64,000 nt of DNA from Variovorax sp. OK212 (GTDB lineage: Bacteria > Pseudomonadota > Gammaproteobacteria > Burkholderiales > Burkholderiaceae_C). The stretch covers positions 620,001-684,000 of the forward strand of contig NZ_FOLP01000002.1 in the NCBI RefSeq assembly GCF_900112425.1, in the 5' to 3' direction. Position numbers and translations under genes: made by a program. Shown here piece by piece: positions 1 to 8,835 of the stretch. The notes under the pieces are model-generated. The model saw only the letters and a list, made by a program, of their open reading frames with translations, searched no databases and was not told the DNA's origin. Positions within the stretch are counted from its first letter, which is position 1. Every line of letters begins with the position of its first letter.

Positions 1-254
1 CGGGCGTCGACCTGGAAGTCGCGGCCGCGGGCAACACCGAGGTCGTGCGCGCCAAGCTGCGCACCATGCGCGACCTGGGCTTGAACGATGTCATCGAGGA
101 CATCCTCATCACGCTCGGCAAGCAGTACCACATCATCCGCCCGATGCAGAAGAAGGAAGGCCTGTTCGTCTACCTGGTGCTGGACAAGGCCAAGTCGAAC
201 CTCGCGCTGGCACGCCGCAAGGCGCTGGACGTCGAACAGAACATGACGGTCTGA
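1..254 (+). CDS. Roadblock/LC7-like small protein, C-terminal part
   Basis: The reading frame is open from the left edge (codons start at base 3) to a TGA at 252-254, so the 5' end lies outside the window. About 83 residues are visible. They read like the C-terminal half of the small roadblock/LC7-like proteins of Comamonadaceae, with a run around YHIIRPM and then FVYLVLDKAKSNLALAR, an amphipathic strand-helix ending. Roadblock proteins usually act as small GTPase or motor regulators, but nothing here fixes a partner. The family assignment rests on recalled resemblance and is moderate. The gene is followed by a 171-nt gap with no visible feature. Confidence 0.5.
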   Translation, partial: GVDLEVAAAGNTEVVRAKLRTMRDLGLNDVIEDILITLGKQYHIIRPMQKKEGLFVYLVLDKAKSNLALARRKALDVEQNMTV

Positions 255-425
255 CGCCGGCAGGCCGGTGGCGGGCCAGGCGCCACCGGCGGTCACGTGA
301 GGCCACCCACGGCCACGGGCGGCGCAATGTTCGCGCAATGCTGATTCATAGCATCGCAGGTCTCTTGCGGGCGCGCGCTCCCAGCGGCCCGCCATCCGGC
401 AACCGAACCGACCCTGCGCACCCCG

Positions 426-1748
426 ATGACATTCGACCCTGCAAGGCTGCCTCGCTACTCGACCGCGGGCGGCTCGCTGAAACCCTCGAACCCCACCGCC
501 AACGCCGCCATCCATCCGCGCACCTCGCCGGCGCCCGCCGCGCGGCGGCTCGAGCTGCTCGACGCCCTGCGCGGCTTCGCGCTGCTCGGCGTGCTGCTGG
601 TCAACCTTCGCAGCTTCTCGCTGTACGAGTTCATTGCGAGGTCGCAGCGCGACGCGCTGCCCACCGCCGCCTGGGATCGCGCGCTTTCACTGGCGATGGA
701 GCTGCTGGTCGACGCGAAGTCGATCACCCTCTTCACCCTGCTCTTCGGCGTGGGCTTCGCAATGCGGTCGATCCGCCTCGCCGGCAACACCAACACCGAC
801 GGCATGCGCCTGCACGTGCGGCGCATGCTGGTGCTGCTGGCCATCGGCCTGGTGCACGCGTACCTCTTCTGGTGGGGCGACATCCTGCGCTACTACGCGG
901 TGTTCGGCCTGCTGCTGCTGGCGTTCACCCGGCTGCCGGCGCGCACGCTGGCCGTGCTCGGCGTGTGCGTGGCCGTGGTGCTGCCGGTGCTGCTGCAACC
1001 GCTGGTGCCCGGCCTGCTGCCGGCGCAGGCCGGCAAGGCCCAGGCCTCGGCCGCCGCATGGAGCGCCTTCGTCAGCGGCGACTGGGCCACGATGCTCCAG
1101 GGCAACCTGGCGCGCGACATGCGCATGCGCATCGCCGTGTGGTCGCTGCCGCTGTTCGTGTTCGGCCGGTTGCTGCTCGGCATGGCCATCGGCCGCGCGG
1201 GCGTGCTGCGGGAATCGGTCGCGCACCGGCGTTTCTGGGTACGGCTGCTGCGCGCGAGCTTCGCCGTTGCGGTTGCCGCTTCCGCATTGCTGATGCTGCG
1301 GGACCATGGCGGCACCGGCGGCACAGGCGGCACCGCCCTGGTGGCCAGTTGGCTGGGTGAAGGCGCGGGCCTCCACGCGACGCGCCTGCTGCGGGAGCTT
1401 GCACCGCTGGCGCAAGGCGTGTTCTACATGGCCGCCTTCGTGCTGCTGTTCCAGCATGCGGCGTGGCGGCACTGGCTGCGCAAGCTCGCGCCGATGGGCC
1501 GCATGGCACTGACCAACTACCTCGCGCAGACGCTCTTCGGCCTCGGCCTGTTCTACGGCATCGGCCTGGGCCTCGGGCCGCAGTTCGGGATCGTGGGCGT
1601 GGTGATCTGCGGCGCCGCGATCTTCGCGCTGCAGGCGCTGTTCAGTTGCTGGTGGCTGGCGCGCTTTCGCTTCGGGCCGGCCGAATGGCTGTGGCGCAGC
1701 CTGGCCTACGGCAAGGCCCAGCCGATGCGCCTGCAGGCCACGGCCTGA
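426..1748 (+). CDS. DUF418 (YeiB-type) integral membrane protein
   Basis: This 440-residue polytopic membrane protein has a hydrophilic N-terminus of about 40 residues. The family signature LDALRGFALLGVLLVNL follows at roughly residues 41-57, then repeated hydrophobic segments. A DUF418-type C-terminus ends with FRFGPAEWLWRSLAYGK near residues 415-431. YeiB/DUF418 proteins are inner-membrane proteins of uncertain function, related to acyltransferase-3-like membrane proteins. The ATG at 426 has no clear Shine-Dalgarno sequence, and no alternative ATG lies before the signature, so the start is uncertain by up to 40 codons. A small Gly/Thr repeat (GGTGGTGGT) sits near residue 300 in a loop. The next gene is convergent. 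Confidence 0.85.
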   Translation: MTFDPARLPRYSTAGGSLKPSNPTANAAIHPRTSPAPAARRLELLDALRGFALLGVLLVNLRSFSLYEFIARSQRDALPTAAWDRALSLAMELLVDAKSITLFTLLFGVGFAMRSIRLAGNTNTDGMRLHVRRMLVLLAIGLVHAYLFWWGDILRYYAVFGLLLLAFTRLPARTLAVLGVCVAVVLPVLLQPLVPGLLPAQAGKAQASAAAWSAFVSGDWATMLQGNLARDMRMRIAVWSLPLFVFGRLLLGMAIGRAGVLRESVAHRRFWVRLLRASFAVAVAASALLMLRDHGGTGGTGGTALVASWLGEGAGLHATRLLRELAPLAQGVFYMAAFVLLFQHAAWRHWLRKLAPMGRMALTNYLAQTLFGLGLFYGIGLGLGPQFGIVGVVICGAAIFALQALFSCWWLARFRFGPAEWLWRSLAYGKAQPMRLQATA

Positions 1749-1767
1749 GGCGCACCGGCGCAGCCCT

Positions 1768-3585
1768 TCAGGGCAGGACCGTGAGGCGGTCGGTGGCCGG
1801 TGGCGCCAAGGGGCTGCCGGCCTTGATGTAGGCCTCCAGGGCGTCCACGTCCTGGTCGCCGCCGAGCGAATCTGTCCCCTGGTTGAAGACGGTGAAGTTG
1901 TCGCCGCCCGTCGCCAGGAAGCTGTTCATCGTCACGCGGTAGGTCGTGGCGTCGACCATCGCGGTGCCGTTGAGCGACAGGCCGCTGATGCGCGAGCCGG
2001 CGGGCGCCGAGAGGCTGTAGCTGTAGGTGAGGCCCTTGGACGGCAGCAGCACCTTCGGCGCGGCCGCGGTGTTGGCGCCGCTGTTGAACTGCTGCTCCAG
2101 CACGGCCTTGATCTGCGCCCCCGTCATCGTCTTCACCACCAGGCTGTTGCCGAAGGGCTGCACCGCGAAGATCTGGCCGTAGGTGACGCTGCCGTCGCCG
2201 GCAGGCGCGAGGTCGGCGCGCACGCCGCCCGGGTTCATGAAGGCGATCTGCGCCGCGCCCTTGCCCACCGGGCTGGTGGCGGCGAGTTGCGCGTCGGCGA
2301 TCAGGTTGCCCAGCACGCTTTCCTTCGACGCGGTCTGCGTGCGCGTGGCCGTGGCGGTCAGCGAGCCCACCACACGCTGCACCAGCGGCCCCGCGATGGT
2401 GAGGTACTGGCTGATGAGCGCGGCCACCTCCTGGTTCTTGCCGAAGGTGGGGTACTGGTCGGTCAGCGCGACGGTGGTGGCGCCGCTGGTGTAAGCCTCG
2501 CCCTGCACGATCACGTTGTCGGCCGCCTTGGCCGTGACCTTGCGCGTGCGCGTGTCGATGGTCAGGTTGATGTCGGTCAGCAGCGTGCCGTACTGGCCGG
2601 CGCTGGTCAGCAGGAAAGGCTTGGCCGGGTTGGTCTTGCCGTAGTCGCACACGTAGGAGCGGTGTGTGTGGCCCGAGATCACGATGTCGACCGAGGCGTC
2701 TAGCTTGTCGAGGATCGGCAGGATGTCGCCGCTCAGGCCCGCGCAGCTCTTGTCGTTGTAGCCCACGGTGGTGGTGCCGCCTTCGTGGATCACGACCACG
2801 ACGGCATCGGCGCCCTGCGCCTTCAGCTGCGGGATCAGCGCGTTGGCCGTGTCCGCCTCGTCCTTGAAGCTCAGGCCCGCAACGCCGGCGGGCGTGACGA
2901 TGTTGGGCGTGCCCTTCAGCGTCATGCCGATGAAGGCCACCTTCACCGTGGCGCCGTCCTTGGTGAAGGTCTTCATGCCGGTGGCCGGGAACAGCGTGTT
3001 GCCGTCGCCCTTCACCGTGTTGGCCGCCAGGAAGCCGAAGTTGGCGCCCGGGAAGCTCTTGTTGACGCGGCAGGGCTCGAGCGCGGTGTTCTTCGCGCAG
3101 CCGCCGTTCTTCATGCGCAGCAGTTCGGTCTGGCCCTTGTCGAACTCGTGGTTGCCGACCGCGTTGAAGTCGATCTTCATCGCGTTCACCGCTTCGATGG
3201 TCGACTCGTCGAGGAACAGCGCCGACACCAGCGGCGAGGCACCGATCATGTCGCCGGCCGACACCACGGCGTTGTTCGGGTTCTTCGCCTTGAGGTCGGC
3301 GATGGCCGAGGCCAGGTAAGCGGCGCCGCCGGCGGGCACCGCCACCGTACCGCCGGCCTTGGCGGGCGCGGTGATCGACAGCTTGGGCGGCTCGAGGTTG
3401 CCATGCAGGTCGTTGAAGGCGATGAGCTTCACGTCCACGGTGGCGGGCGCCGGGGCCGGCGGGTTCGACGCGGGAGGCGGCGCGGCGATCGGCAGGAAGC
3501 CGTTCGTGTTGTTGCTGCCGCCACAGGCGGTGAGCATGGCCAGGACCGCGCCGGCCAGGGCGGCGTGTTTCGACGATGGATGCAT
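1768..3585 (-). CDS. Exported bifunctional metallophosphatase/5'-nucleotidase lipoprotein
   Basis: This 605-residue protein belongs to the UshA/5'-nucleotidase family, which hydrolyses nucleotides (and UDP-sugars in UshA) in the periplasm to scavenge nucleosides and phosphate. The N-terminus has a lipoprotein signal with lipobox LTAC around residues 18-21, followed by a proline/alanine linker. The calcineurin-like domain shows all expected metal motifs in order: FNDLHGN, SAGDMIG, VGNHEFD, a VIHEGG histidine and SGHTHR. The C-terminal 5-nucleotidase domain shows NPGGVRADL and FGNSLVV. The length is typical. It is convergent with the DUF418 gene (19-nt gap). The substrate cannot be told from sequence. 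Confidence 0.93.
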   Translation of the reverse strand: MHPSSKHAALAGAVLAMLTACGGSNNTNGFLPIAAPPPASNPPAPAPATVDVKLIAFNDLHGNLEPPKLSITAPAKAGGTVAVPAGGAAYLASAIADLKAKNPNNAVVSAGDMIGASPLVSALFLDESTIEAVNAMKIDFNAVGNHEFDKGQTELLRMKNGGCAKNTALEPCRVNKSFPGANFGFLAANTVKGDGNTLFPATGMKTFTKDGATVKVAFIGMTLKGTPNIVTPAGVAGLSFKDEADTANALIPQLKAQGADAVVVVIHEGGTTTVGYNDKSCAGLSGDILPILDKLDASVDIVISGHTHRSYVCDYGKTNPAKPFLLTSAGQYGTLLTDINLTIDTRTRKVTAKAADNVIVQGEAYTSGATTVALTDQYPTFGKNQEVAALISQYLTIAGPLVQRVVGSLTATATRTQTASKESVLGNLIADAQLAATSPVGKGAAQIAFMNPGGVRADLAPAGDGSVTYGQIFAVQPFGNSLVVKTMTGAQIKAVLEQQFNSGANTAAAPKVLLPSKGLTYSYSLSAPAGSRISGLSLNGTAMVDATTYRVTMNSFLATGGDNFTVFNQGTDSLGGDQDVDALEAYIKAGSPLAPPATDRLTVLP

Positions 3586-3682
3586 GAACCTCTCCTCTGC
3601 TTTGGAATCCAGCGGATGCTGGCCACGGCAGATGACGATGCCGTGACCCCCTCAAGCCCTCTGGGGGTGATCTGCCAGGCGG

Positions 3683-4201
3683 TCAGGGAAGAAGCACGAG
3701 GCGCGTCGCCACACCTTGGCCGAAGGCCGCCTGCAGCAGGGCCCTGGCTTGCGCGCCTTCTGCTTCGCCCAGCTTCGGCAAGTGCGGCACGGCCAGCCAG
3801 CCCTCGGCGGGCCGGCGCTGCAGCTGCCAGCCTTCCTGGCCCAGACGGATGAGTTGCGCGAGCGCCGCGGGGTCGGCGACGGCCAGCGCGTCGGGTGTGA
3901 TGTCGAGCCAGTCGACGACCTGCTCGGTCTCGCCGCCAAGGCGTGCGGCGGCGCCCTCGGCGAGCGCGCGCTGCGTGACGGCGTCGCGCACGGCGCCTTG
4001 CAGGATGATCCCGCCGCCGTGCCAGCGGATTTCGAGCGCGGGCGCCGCGGCGGCTTGCGTGGCCTGTGCAACGGGTGCCGCCTGCGCGACCTGCGCGACC
4101 TGCGCGTCTTGCACGGACAGCGACCGCCAGGCGGTTGCCGCGGCGACGGACATGACCAACAGGCAGATGGCCGTGATTGCGAGGGTCGTGGATCGCTTCA
4201 T
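3683..4201 (-). CDS. Secreted or anchored BON-like domain protein
   Basis: The protein has 172 residues from the ATG at 4201 (MKRSTTLAIT); another ATG four codons upstream (4213) is equally possible. An N-terminal hydrophobic segment (about residues 6-26) is a signal peptide or membrane anchor. An Ala/Gln/Val-rich linker follows. Then comes a segment (RWHGGGIILQGAVRDAVTQR) resembling the start of a BON or OmpA-linked putative domain, which typically binds lipids in the periplasm. No catalytic motif is visible. It lies 97 nt upstream of, and co-directional with, the 5'-nucleotidase gene. Function unknown; the BON resemblance is weak. Confidence 0.55.
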   Translation of the reverse strand: MKRSTTLAITAICLLVMSVAAATAWRSLSVQDAQVAQVAQAAPVAQATQAAAAPALEIRWHGGGIILQGAVRDAVTQRALAEGAAARLGGETEQVVDWLDITPDALAVADPAALAQLIRLGQEGWQLQRRPAEGWLAVPHLPKLGEAEGAQARALLQAAFGQGVATRLVLLP

Positions 4202-4414
4202 CGCGCGGAGCATCTTTTCGATCGGCGGGAGGAGAAACAGGAAGGACTGCGAGCGTGCCACGCGGCGCATGACGCCGATGTGACCGCTGCCGGGCACGAC
4301 GTTGAACAGACCTACACACATCGCCGCAGCGCGATGACCCCGCGCCGCCGCAGGCCGTGTAAGCTGGCATCGAGAACCTGATCCCCCCGACCACTCAACC
4401 CGAGGAACGCACCC

Positions 4415-4624
4415 ATGCCAGCGAATGCGAAAGTGACCGGAGATGTCGAATACCGAGCCGGCGACGGCCCCCTGATCCTCATTCCCAGAGGCCCGATCGA
4501 AATCGAGCTGGCGCCCGACAGCGCCGTGCTCAGCTGGGGCGATGGCGGCAGCGCGCAGACGACCGCGATCCCGATCGCCGAGTACCAGCGTTATCTGGGC
4601 GAAGGCGTGATCGAGCCCGATTGA
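4415..4624 (+). CDS. Conserved small hypothetical protein (69 aa)
   Basis: This short acidic protein starts MPANAKVTGD and ends GEGVIEPD. It appears all-beta, with alternating hydrophobic residues (LILIPRGPIEIELA). There is no signal peptide or membrane segment. An ATG preceded by GAGGAACGCACCC gives a plausible ribosome binding site. Similar tiny proteins occur in Comamonadaceae genomes, but no function is known to me. It ends just before a strong bidirectional terminator that it shares with the convergent HU gene. Confidence 0.7.
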   Translation: MPANAKVTGDVEYRAGDGPLILIPRGPIEIELAPDSAVLSWGDGGSAQTTAIPIAEYQRYLGEGVIEPD

Positions 4625-4660
4625 GATCTGGCTAGACGCTGCCGCTTGCGCAGCGCCCAT

Positions 4661-4687
4661 AAAAAAACGGCCCCGAGGGGCCGTTTT
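4661..4687. terminator. Bidirectional rho-independent terminator
   Basis: A perfect GC-rich hairpin (ACGGCCCC, loop GA, GGGGCCGT) is flanked by an A-run on the left and a T-run on the right. It can therefore terminate both the small plus-strand gene ending at 4624 and the HU gene converging from the right. Confidence 0.9.
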
Positions 4688-4735
4688 TCTTTGGTGCATG
4701 CGCGGCTGCAGGAGCCGCGTCACGTCACTGTCTGC

Positions 4736-5164
4736 TTACTTCTTCTTGGCTGCTGCTGCCTTCTTGGCGGGAGCGGCCTTCTTGGCGGGTGCAGCCTTCT
4801 TTGCTGCAGCCTTGGCGGTCGGCTTGGCGGCGGGCTTGGCGGCGGGCTTGGCTGCGACAGCCTTGCCGTCGGCCTTGCGCTTTGCAGCCTTCGGGTCCAC
4901 GGCGGCCTTGAAGGCAGCGCCCGGCACGAACTTCGGCACCTTCTGTGCGGCGATCTTGATCTTGGTGCCAGCGCTGGGGTTGAAACCCGAGCGTGCAGCG
5001 CGCGCGACTTGCTTGAACGTGCCGAAGCCGACGATCTGCACGGGGTCACCCTTCTTCACTGCGGCGACGATCGAGCTGGTGACAGTCTCGAGGATGCGCG
5101 CGGCTTCTGCCTTGCTGACGTTGTGGGCGGTGACGATTTTTTCGACGAGTTCGATGCGGTTCAA
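4736..5164 (-). CDS. HU-family DNA-binding protein with H1-like basic tail
   Basis: The protein has 142 residues. Residues 1 to about 90 form a standard HU/IHF fold: N-terminal MNRIELVEKI helix, VGFGTFKQVARAARSGFNP signature arm and a KFVPGAAFKAAV ending. From about residue 95 the chain becomes a lysine/alanine/proline tail with repeated AAKPAAKP and KKAAPAKKAAPAKK units, resembling the C-terminus of histone H1. HU bends and compacts DNA in the nucleoid. The tail should add sequence-independent DNA affinity and is a common target for lysine modification in other systems. It shares the 4661-4687 terminator with its convergent neighbour. Confidence 0.92.
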   Translation of the reverse strand: MNRIELVEKIVTAHNVSKAEAARILETVTSSIVAAVKKGDPVQIVGFGTFKQVARAARSGFNPSAGTKIKIAAQKVPKFVPGAAFKAAVDPKAAKRKADGKAVAAKPAAKPAAKPTAKAAAKKAAPAKKAAPAKKAAAAKKK

Positions 5165-5308
5165 CTGAGTTTCCTGATAGGTTTGATTTCGCCATGTTGC
5201 CTATGGCGGCGCAGCACGATACAAGCTGCAAGCGGTCCGGAGTTTATTCGACTGCGAGAGCCCGGATGTAACGCGGTCGCTTCGGGCCTTCATTGAAGTT
5301 GCTCGCCA

Positions 5309-5920
5309 TCAGTCTGCAGCGAGCCCTTCGGCCTCCATCGCGGCACGCACGGCGGGCCTTTCAGTGACCACTTCCATGTACGCGCCGATGGAGGGCCACG
5401 CCGAGAAATCGAGTCCTGCCAACCGGCCAAGGCAAAGGATGGGATAGAGGTATGCATCCACGACCGTGAAGCCTTCGCCGAGGATGTACGGCGCCGGCCG
5501 CACCATCGATGCGATGCGTTCGAAGATACGCGTGTCGGCGATCGGCTTGCGCTTGTAGCTGGCGGGCACGTCGGGATCGAACATGGGTGCGAAGCCTTTG
5601 TGCAGGTCGCTTGCGATGACGCTCGATGCCTCGGCGAGACGATGGCGCGCCATGCTGCCCGCGAGCGGTGCGAGTTGCGACGACCGCGCCAGGTCGGGGA
5701 GGTCCTGCAGCACGGCGAGGCCCTCCGTGAGCACTTCGCCGTCGTCGAGTTCGAGCGCGGGCACCTTGCCCATCGCGGTGACCTGGAGGTAGCTGCGACC
5801 CGTGGCAAGCAGCGTCTTGCTCTCGAGATCGACGCGAACCAGCTCGGCCCGCAGGCCCGCTTCGCGCAGGACGATGTGGGCAGGCAATGAACAAGCTCGG
5901 GGGCTATAGAAGAGTTTCAT
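5309..5920 (-). CDS. Glutathione S-transferase family protein
   Basis: This 203-residue protein has a thioredoxin-like N-terminal domain (MKLFYSPRACSLPAHIVLREAG). The cis-proline motif GKVPALELDDGEVLTEGLAVLQDL binds the glutathione gamma-glutamyl group. A helical C-terminal domain contains FTVVDAYLYPIL, the conserved N-capping/D motif. The SPRACS N-terminus matches the bacterial GST class that uses cysteine or serine near the N-terminus. The ATG at 5920 was chosen because AGGAG lies 6 nt upstream; the longer frame to 6037 lacks support. It is divergent from a LysR pseudogene, which was probably its regulator. It conjugates glutathione to unknown electrophiles. Confidence 0.9.
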   Translation of the reverse strand: MKLFYSPRACSLPAHIVLREAGLRAELVRVDLESKTLLATGRSYLQVTAMGKVPALELDDGEVLTEGLAVLQDLPDLARSSQLAPLAGSMARHRLAEASSVIASDLHKGFAPMFDPDVPASYKRKPIADTRIFERIASMVRPAPYILGEGFTVVDAYLYPILCLGRLAGLDFSAWPSIGAYMEVVTERPAVRAAMEAEGLAAD

Positions 5921-6026
5921 GATCGGCTCCTGTCGATGGATCACGTTGCGTTGCGAGACGTTGTGCACGTGATGCATGGCGGATGCGAGGAGCTTCATGC
6001 AAAAGCAGGTTGGCGGCACAAGACCG

Positions 6027-6973
6027 ATGAACCGCACTCACGAGTTGCCGATCTCGGAGGCGGATGCACGCGTGTTCGTGACCGTGGCCGACGCCGGCAG
6101 CTTCACCGCGGCCGCGGCGCTGCATGCGATGACGCCCTCGGCGGTGAGCAAGTCGATCGGCCGGCTCGAGAGCGATCTTGGCGTGCGGTTGCTGGTGCGC
6201 ACGACGCGGGCGTTGCATCTCACGGAAGAAGGCGCGGCGTTTCACGAACAATGCGCGCGCGCGTTCGAGATGCTGGCCGAGGCCGCGCAGGAAGCGGGCG
6301 CGGACACGCATGCGGTGGCCGGCACGGTGCGCGTCGGATTGCCGTCGCTCTTCGGCACTTGCCTGCTCGCACCGCGATTGCCCGCGTTGCTTGCGCGGCA
6401 TCCGAAGCTGCGCGTCTAGATCGTGTCGACGATGCAGCTGTCCGACGTGTTCGACCGCGACCTCGACGTCGCGATTGCCGCCGGTGCGTTGCCCGACTCG
6501 AGCCTCGTCGCACGTCCGCTGGGCCATGGACAGTTCGTGACGGTGGCCGCGCCGGCCTGCTTCGGCGAGATGCCAAGACCTTCTCGACCCGATGAACTTC
6601 ACAGCCACCGATGCGTGACGTACACGCGACCCGACGGCAGAGAAGAACCGTGGAATTTCGAAACGCAGGAAGGGCCCGTGCAGATCGAGCCGCACGCGTC
6701 GCTGCGTTCGGATGACATGCATCACATCATCGCGATGGCCGTCGCCGGATTGGGCATCGCGCAACTTCCGATGTTCGTGATCGCAGCGCATCTGGCTGAT
6801 GGACGACTCGAACGTTTGTTGCGCGCATGCGAGCTACGCCAAAGCTTGCATCGCTCGTGTACCCCGCCGCTCGCGCGATGCCGCGACGCGTTCGCGTCTT
6901 CATCGAGCACTTGCAAGCGGACGAACAGGCACAGCAACTCGCAGGCGTGACACGCGCGAGCGATCGCATCTAA
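6027..6973 (+). pseudogene. LysR-family regulator, broken by a stop codon and a frameshift
   Basis: The N-terminal LysR winged helix is intact (VFVTVADAGSFTAAAALHAM...SKSIGRLESDLGVRLLVRTTRA). An in-frame TAG at 6417-6419 follows ...RHPKLRV, where relatives usually have glutamate (GAG), and the same frame then continues with IVSTMQLSDVFDRDLDVAIA, so this is a point nonsense mutation. A second lesion is a one-base loss near 6838-6843: restoring it joins LLRACELR to KLASLVYPAARAMPRRVRVF in the next frame, which ends at TAA 6971-6973. Two independent lesions argue for genuine decay rather than a sequencing error. Divergent orientation suggests it once controlled the adjacent glutathione transferase gene. 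Confidence 0.85.
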
Positions 6974-7016
6974 AGACGTCGTGTGGAGGGAAGAGAAAGA
7001 AGCCGAGCCAGAAAGT

Positions 7017-7051
7017 GAAAAGCCCTTGCAACTCTAGAGCTGCAAGGGCTT
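7017..7051 (-). terminator. Rho-independent terminator of the tRNA cluster
   Basis: Read on the minus strand this is the stem AGCCCTTGCA / TGCAAGGGCT with a short loop, followed by TTTTC. It lies immediately downstream of tRNA-Asp, as expected for the end of the gltX-tRNA transcript. Confidence 0.85.
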
Positions 7052-7056
7052 CTGAC

Positions 7057-7133
7057 TGGCGGAGTGGACGGGACTCGAACCCGCGACCCCCGGCGTGACA
7101 GGCCGGTATTCTAACCAACTGAACTACCACTCC
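7057..7133 (-). tRNA. tRNA-Asp (GTC)
   Basis: On the minus strand this is a 77-nt cloverleaf with acceptor GGAGTGG/CCACTCC, discriminator G, encoded CCA, D-loop TTCAGTTGGTTAGAA, T-loop TTCGAGT and anticodon GTC in a CTGTCAC loop. It is the last of three tRNA genes behind gltX. Confidence 0.95.
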
Positions 7134-7202
7134 TGGTAGACAACGTTCGCTTCTTGCGAAGCCGAGTGTTGACAACTCGTGCCTGCTTCACTTGCGTGAA
7201 AC

Positions 7203-7278
7203 TGGCGACCCTACGGGGATTCGAACCCCGGTAGCCACCGTGAAAGGGTGGTGTCCTAGGCCTCTAGACGATAGGGTC
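7203..7278 (-). tRNA. tRNA-Glu (TTC)
   Basis: On the minus strand this is a 76-nt cloverleaf with acceptor GACCCTA/TAGGGTC, discriminator G, encoded CCA, T-loop TTCGAAT and anticodon TTC in CTTTCAC. It is encoded just downstream of the gene for its own synthetase (gltX). Confidence 0.95.
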
Positions 7279-7333
7279 AAAACCTTAGGAACCGTGCTGC
7301 GATCAGCACTTATCTTCTTCTCTCGACACTTAA

Positions 7334-7409
<76 letters not shown>

Positions 7410-7443
7410 TGTGGGTGTCGAGCCTCGAATTATAGCCCGTTTA

Positions 7444-8832
7444 TCAGGCCTTTTTCAATCTTTCGAGAACTTTTTCTTTTGAAAAAATCTCGAGGACTGA
7501 ATCGAGGGACGGTGTCTGCGATGTTCCCATCACAAGCACTCGTACTGGCATCGCTAACACTGGCATTTTTAATGCGTGTGTCGCAAGCACTTCCTTGATG
7601 ATACCTGCGATTGAGGGCTTATCCCATGTCGCAGTCATCAATTTTTCTGCAAGCGTTGCAATTGCGGGCTTCACTGCATCGGTGATGTGTTGTGCGCGAT
7701 CCGCATCGCTCACTTGGATGTCCGCATAGAACGCAGTGGCCCAGTCGGCGAGTGCCACCGTGGTGTCGCAGCGGTCCTTGAACAACGCGCAGATAGCAGG
7801 CAAGCGCTCGTCGGCAACGATGCCGCGCTTTTGCAACTGTGCTGCAACAAGCGGCGCGAGCTCGTCACCGCTCTTCGCCTTGATGTACTGCGCATTCACC
7901 CACGCAAGCTTCGCAGCGTCCCACTGCGCGGGGCTCTTCGAGAGATGCGAGCCGTCGAACCAGCTCACCATCTGCTCGCGCGTGAACAGCTCGTCGTCGC
8001 CGTGGCTCCAGCCCAGGCGCGCGAGGTAGTTCAGCATGGCCTCCGGCAGGTAGCCGTTGTCTTCGTAGGCAGTGACGCTCACGGCGCCGCGGCGCTTCGA
8101 GAGCTTCTGACCGTCGTCGCCAAGAATCACCGGCACGTGGCCGAACTCGGGCAGCGATGCACCGAGCGCGCGGAAGATGTTGATCTGCCACGGCGTGTTG
8201 TTGATGTGCTCGTCGCCGCGGAACACGTGCGTGATGTTCATGTCCCAGTCGTCGACCACCACCGCGAAGTTGTACGTGGGCACACCGTCGGGTCGCAGGA
8301 TGATCAGGTCGTCGATCTCGCGGTTGTTGATGGTGATCTCGCCCTTCACGAGGTCGTTCCAGGTCACGTCGCCTTCGGGCGGATTGCAGAAGCGCACCAC
8401 CGGCGGCACGCCTTCGGGCACGGGCGGCAACGCCTTGCCCGGCTCGGGACGCCAGCGGCGGTCGTACAGCGTCTTCTCGCCGCGCGCGCGTTGTGCCTCG
8501 CGCATTTCGTCGAGCTCGGCCGGCGTGCAGTAGCAGTGGTACGCCGTGCCGGCCTTCAACATTTGCGCGATGACTTCGCGGTAGCGCTCCAGGCGCTGCA
8601 TCTGGTAGATCGGGCCTTCGTTGTAGTCGAGGCCGAGCCAGTGCATCGACGCGAGGATCTGGTCGGTCGAGTCCTGCGTGGAGCGGGCTACGTCGGTGTC
8701 CTCGATACGCAAAACGAACTCACCACCGTAGTGGCGTGCGTAAGCCCACGAATACAGCGCGGTGCGCGCCGTGCCGAGGTGAAGGAAACCCGTGGGGGAC
8801 GGTGCGATGCGGGTGCGTACTTTGCCGGTCAT
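7444..8832 (-). CDS. gltX: Glutamyl-tRNA synthetase
   Basis: This 462-residue class I aminoacyl-tRNA synthetase charges tRNA-Glu with glutamate in the cytosol. The HIGH-type motif reads [20 protein letters not shown] near residue 17, and the KMSKS-type motif reads KLSKRRGA near residue 244. The length is typical. It lies 3 nt downstream of metZ and directly upstream of a tRNA Ala-Glu-Asp cluster, so one transcript may carry the enzyme and its substrate tRNA. The last ~80 codons (7444-7680) are only about 46% GC by hand count and use A/T-ending codons, unlike the rest of the gene. Confidence 0.97.
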   Translation of the reverse strand: MTGKVRTRIAPSPTGFLHLGTARTALYSWAYARHYGGEFVLRIEDTDVARSTQDSTDQILASMHWLGLDYNEGPIYQMQRLERYREVIAQMLKAGTAYHCYCTPAELDEMREAQRARGEKTLYDRRWRPEPGKALPPVPEGVPPVVRFCNPPEGDVTWNDLVKGEITINNREIDDLIILRPDGVPTYNFAVVVDDWDMNITHVFRGDEHINNTPWQINIFRALGASLPEFGHVPVILGDDGQKLSKRRGAVSVTAYEDNGYLPEAMLNYLARLGWSHGDDELFTREQMVSWFDGSHLSKSPAQWDAAKLAWVNAQYIKAKSGDELAPLVAAQLQKRGIVADERLPAICALFKDRCDTTVALADWATAFYADIQVSDADRAQHITDAVKPAIATLAEKLMTATWDKPSIAGIIKEVLATHALKMPVLAMPVRVLVMGTSQTPSLDSVLEIFSKEKVLERLKKA

Positions 8833-8835
8833 TTT

